Shown one piece after another: positions 13,169 to 13,442 of a stretch of DNA of 13,442 bases (the stretch's first letter is position 1; every line of letters starts with the position of its first letter). The notes under the pieces are model-generated. The model had not been told where the DNA came from. It saw only the letters and a program-made list of their open reading frames with translations, and did no database searches. The stretch covers positions 1 to 13,442 of the forward strand of contig JADZDV010000047.1 of the NCBI GenBank assembly GCA_020850915.1, written 5' to 3'. A program made the translations under genes and the position numbers. The DNA comes from Chloroflexota bacterium. GTDB lineage: Bacteria > Chloroflexota > UBA6077 > JADZDV01.

Positions 13169-13365
13169 CGCTCGCACCCTTCCACCCTTCCACTCGTGTC
13201 GCTCCAGCGCTCACTTCGTGGGCGAGACCTTCCGACTCGTGTTGACGGTGCCGTCGTCAGAGCGGCCAGTGGAGCAACAACCGCTGATCCCGCCCATCGT
13301 GGGCGAGACCGGGACCCGGTCCGGCCACATCTGGGACAACCGGAAAATTCGGAGCGCGCGCCCCC
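13169..13365. other. Intergenic stretch with a 14-bp direct repeat
   Basis: No gene is supported between the deacetylase gene and the right-edge promoter. The only structure seen is TCGTGGGCGAGACC at 13216-13229, repeated exactly at 13297-13310. The + frame continuing from the deacetylase stays open to the right edge, but it has no recognisable product and is crossed by a strong promoter. Confidence 0.4.
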
Positions 13366-13394
13366 TTGACAGCGAGTTCGACACGCTGTATCGT
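13366..13394 (+). promoter_or_regulatory. Sigma70-type promoter reading off the right edge
   Basis: A perfect TTGACA (13366-13371), an optimal 17-bp spacer and TATCGT (13389-13394, four of six). Base composition turns A/T-rich just downstream, as in a leader region. The target gene starts beyond the window. Confidence 0.75.
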
Positions 13395-13397
13395 GTC
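13380..13397 (+). promoter_or_regulatory. Candidate operator overlapping the -10 box
   Basis: Perfect 6-bp inverted arms GACACG (13380-13385) and CGTGTC (13392-13397) with a 6-bp centre, covering the end of the spacer and the -10 hexamer. Size and placement fit a dimeric TetR-like repressor that blocks polymerase, perhaps autoregulating the gene to the right. Confidence 0.5.
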
Positions 13398-13442
13398 AGC
13401 GGGTTGTCACAGTTTTTCAATTTAGCCGTTGAACGTCTCGAG

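Noticed and set aside
13211..13420. 69-codon open frame on the - strand at the right edge
   Set aside because: Its repeated VSPT peptide is the 14-bp direct repeat, and it covers the promoter and dyad.
13149..13442. 98 sense codons continuing in frame after the deacetylase TAG, with a possible GTG at 13218
   Set aside because: The deacetylase is complete at the TAG, the extension resembles nothing, and a consensus promoter crosses it. Sequence beyond the edge could still reverse this.

Overview
The window is chromosomal DNA of a high-GC bacterium. Coding density is high, third codon positions are strongly G/C, and GTG and TTG starts are common next to ordinary Shine-Dalgarno sites. The style of the GlgC, dCTP deaminase and GH63 proteins suggests a Chloroflexota organism (Thermomicrobia/Sphaerobacter-like). 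That is an inference from protein style only. I saw no tRNA, rRNA, CRISPR array, transposase or phage gene.

Layout, left to right. 1-221: no gene I can support. 222-1181 (-): membrane-anchored SGNH/AlgX-like hydrolase. 1376-1894 (-): dCTP deaminase. 1988-3343 (-): MFS transporter. 3424-3921 (+): MOSC-domain protein, tail-to-tail and overlapping a DUF1444-like protein (3875-4714, -). 4810-6105 (-): glucose-1-phosphate adenylyltransferase GlgC. 6247-7269 (-): Na+/Ca2+ exchanger family antiporter with a TTG start. 7437-11943 (-): a tightly coupled carbohydrate cassette, transcribed GH2 beta-mannosidase-like enzyme, 43-residue single-span membrane microprotein, alpha/beta hydrolase, GH63 glucosylglycerate/mannosylglycerate-hydrolase-like enzyme. 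11944-12341: a 398-bp divergent intergenic region with two matching promoter-like sites and inverted repeats. 12342-13148 (+): secreted polysaccharide deacetylase. 13149-13442: no supported gene, but a near-consensus sigma70-type promoter overlapped by a perfect dyad, firing off the right edge.

How the genes fit together. The GH2/microprotein/esterase/GH63 block reads as one polycistron: two of its three junctions are GTGA stop/start overlaps and the third is a 9-bp gap. It probably handles a mannoside or a compatible solute such as glucosylglycerate in the cytoplasm, since neither glycosidase has a signal peptide. GlgC a little downstream on the same strand makes ADP-glucose, so the central part of the window has a carbohydrate-storage/osmolyte flavour. 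The polysaccharide deacetylase and the SGNH protein act outside the membrane on envelope or exopolysaccharide. The dcd, MFS, MOSC and DUF1444 genes look like ordinary chromosomal genes.

The most interesting unexplained signals are the hidden microprotein and its coupling; the duplicated promoter architecture ahead of the deacetylase; a group of SD-less genes with a TANNNT box 6-8 nt before the start codon (leaderless candidates); and an SGNH gene whose best Shine-Dalgarno points to an ATC codon.
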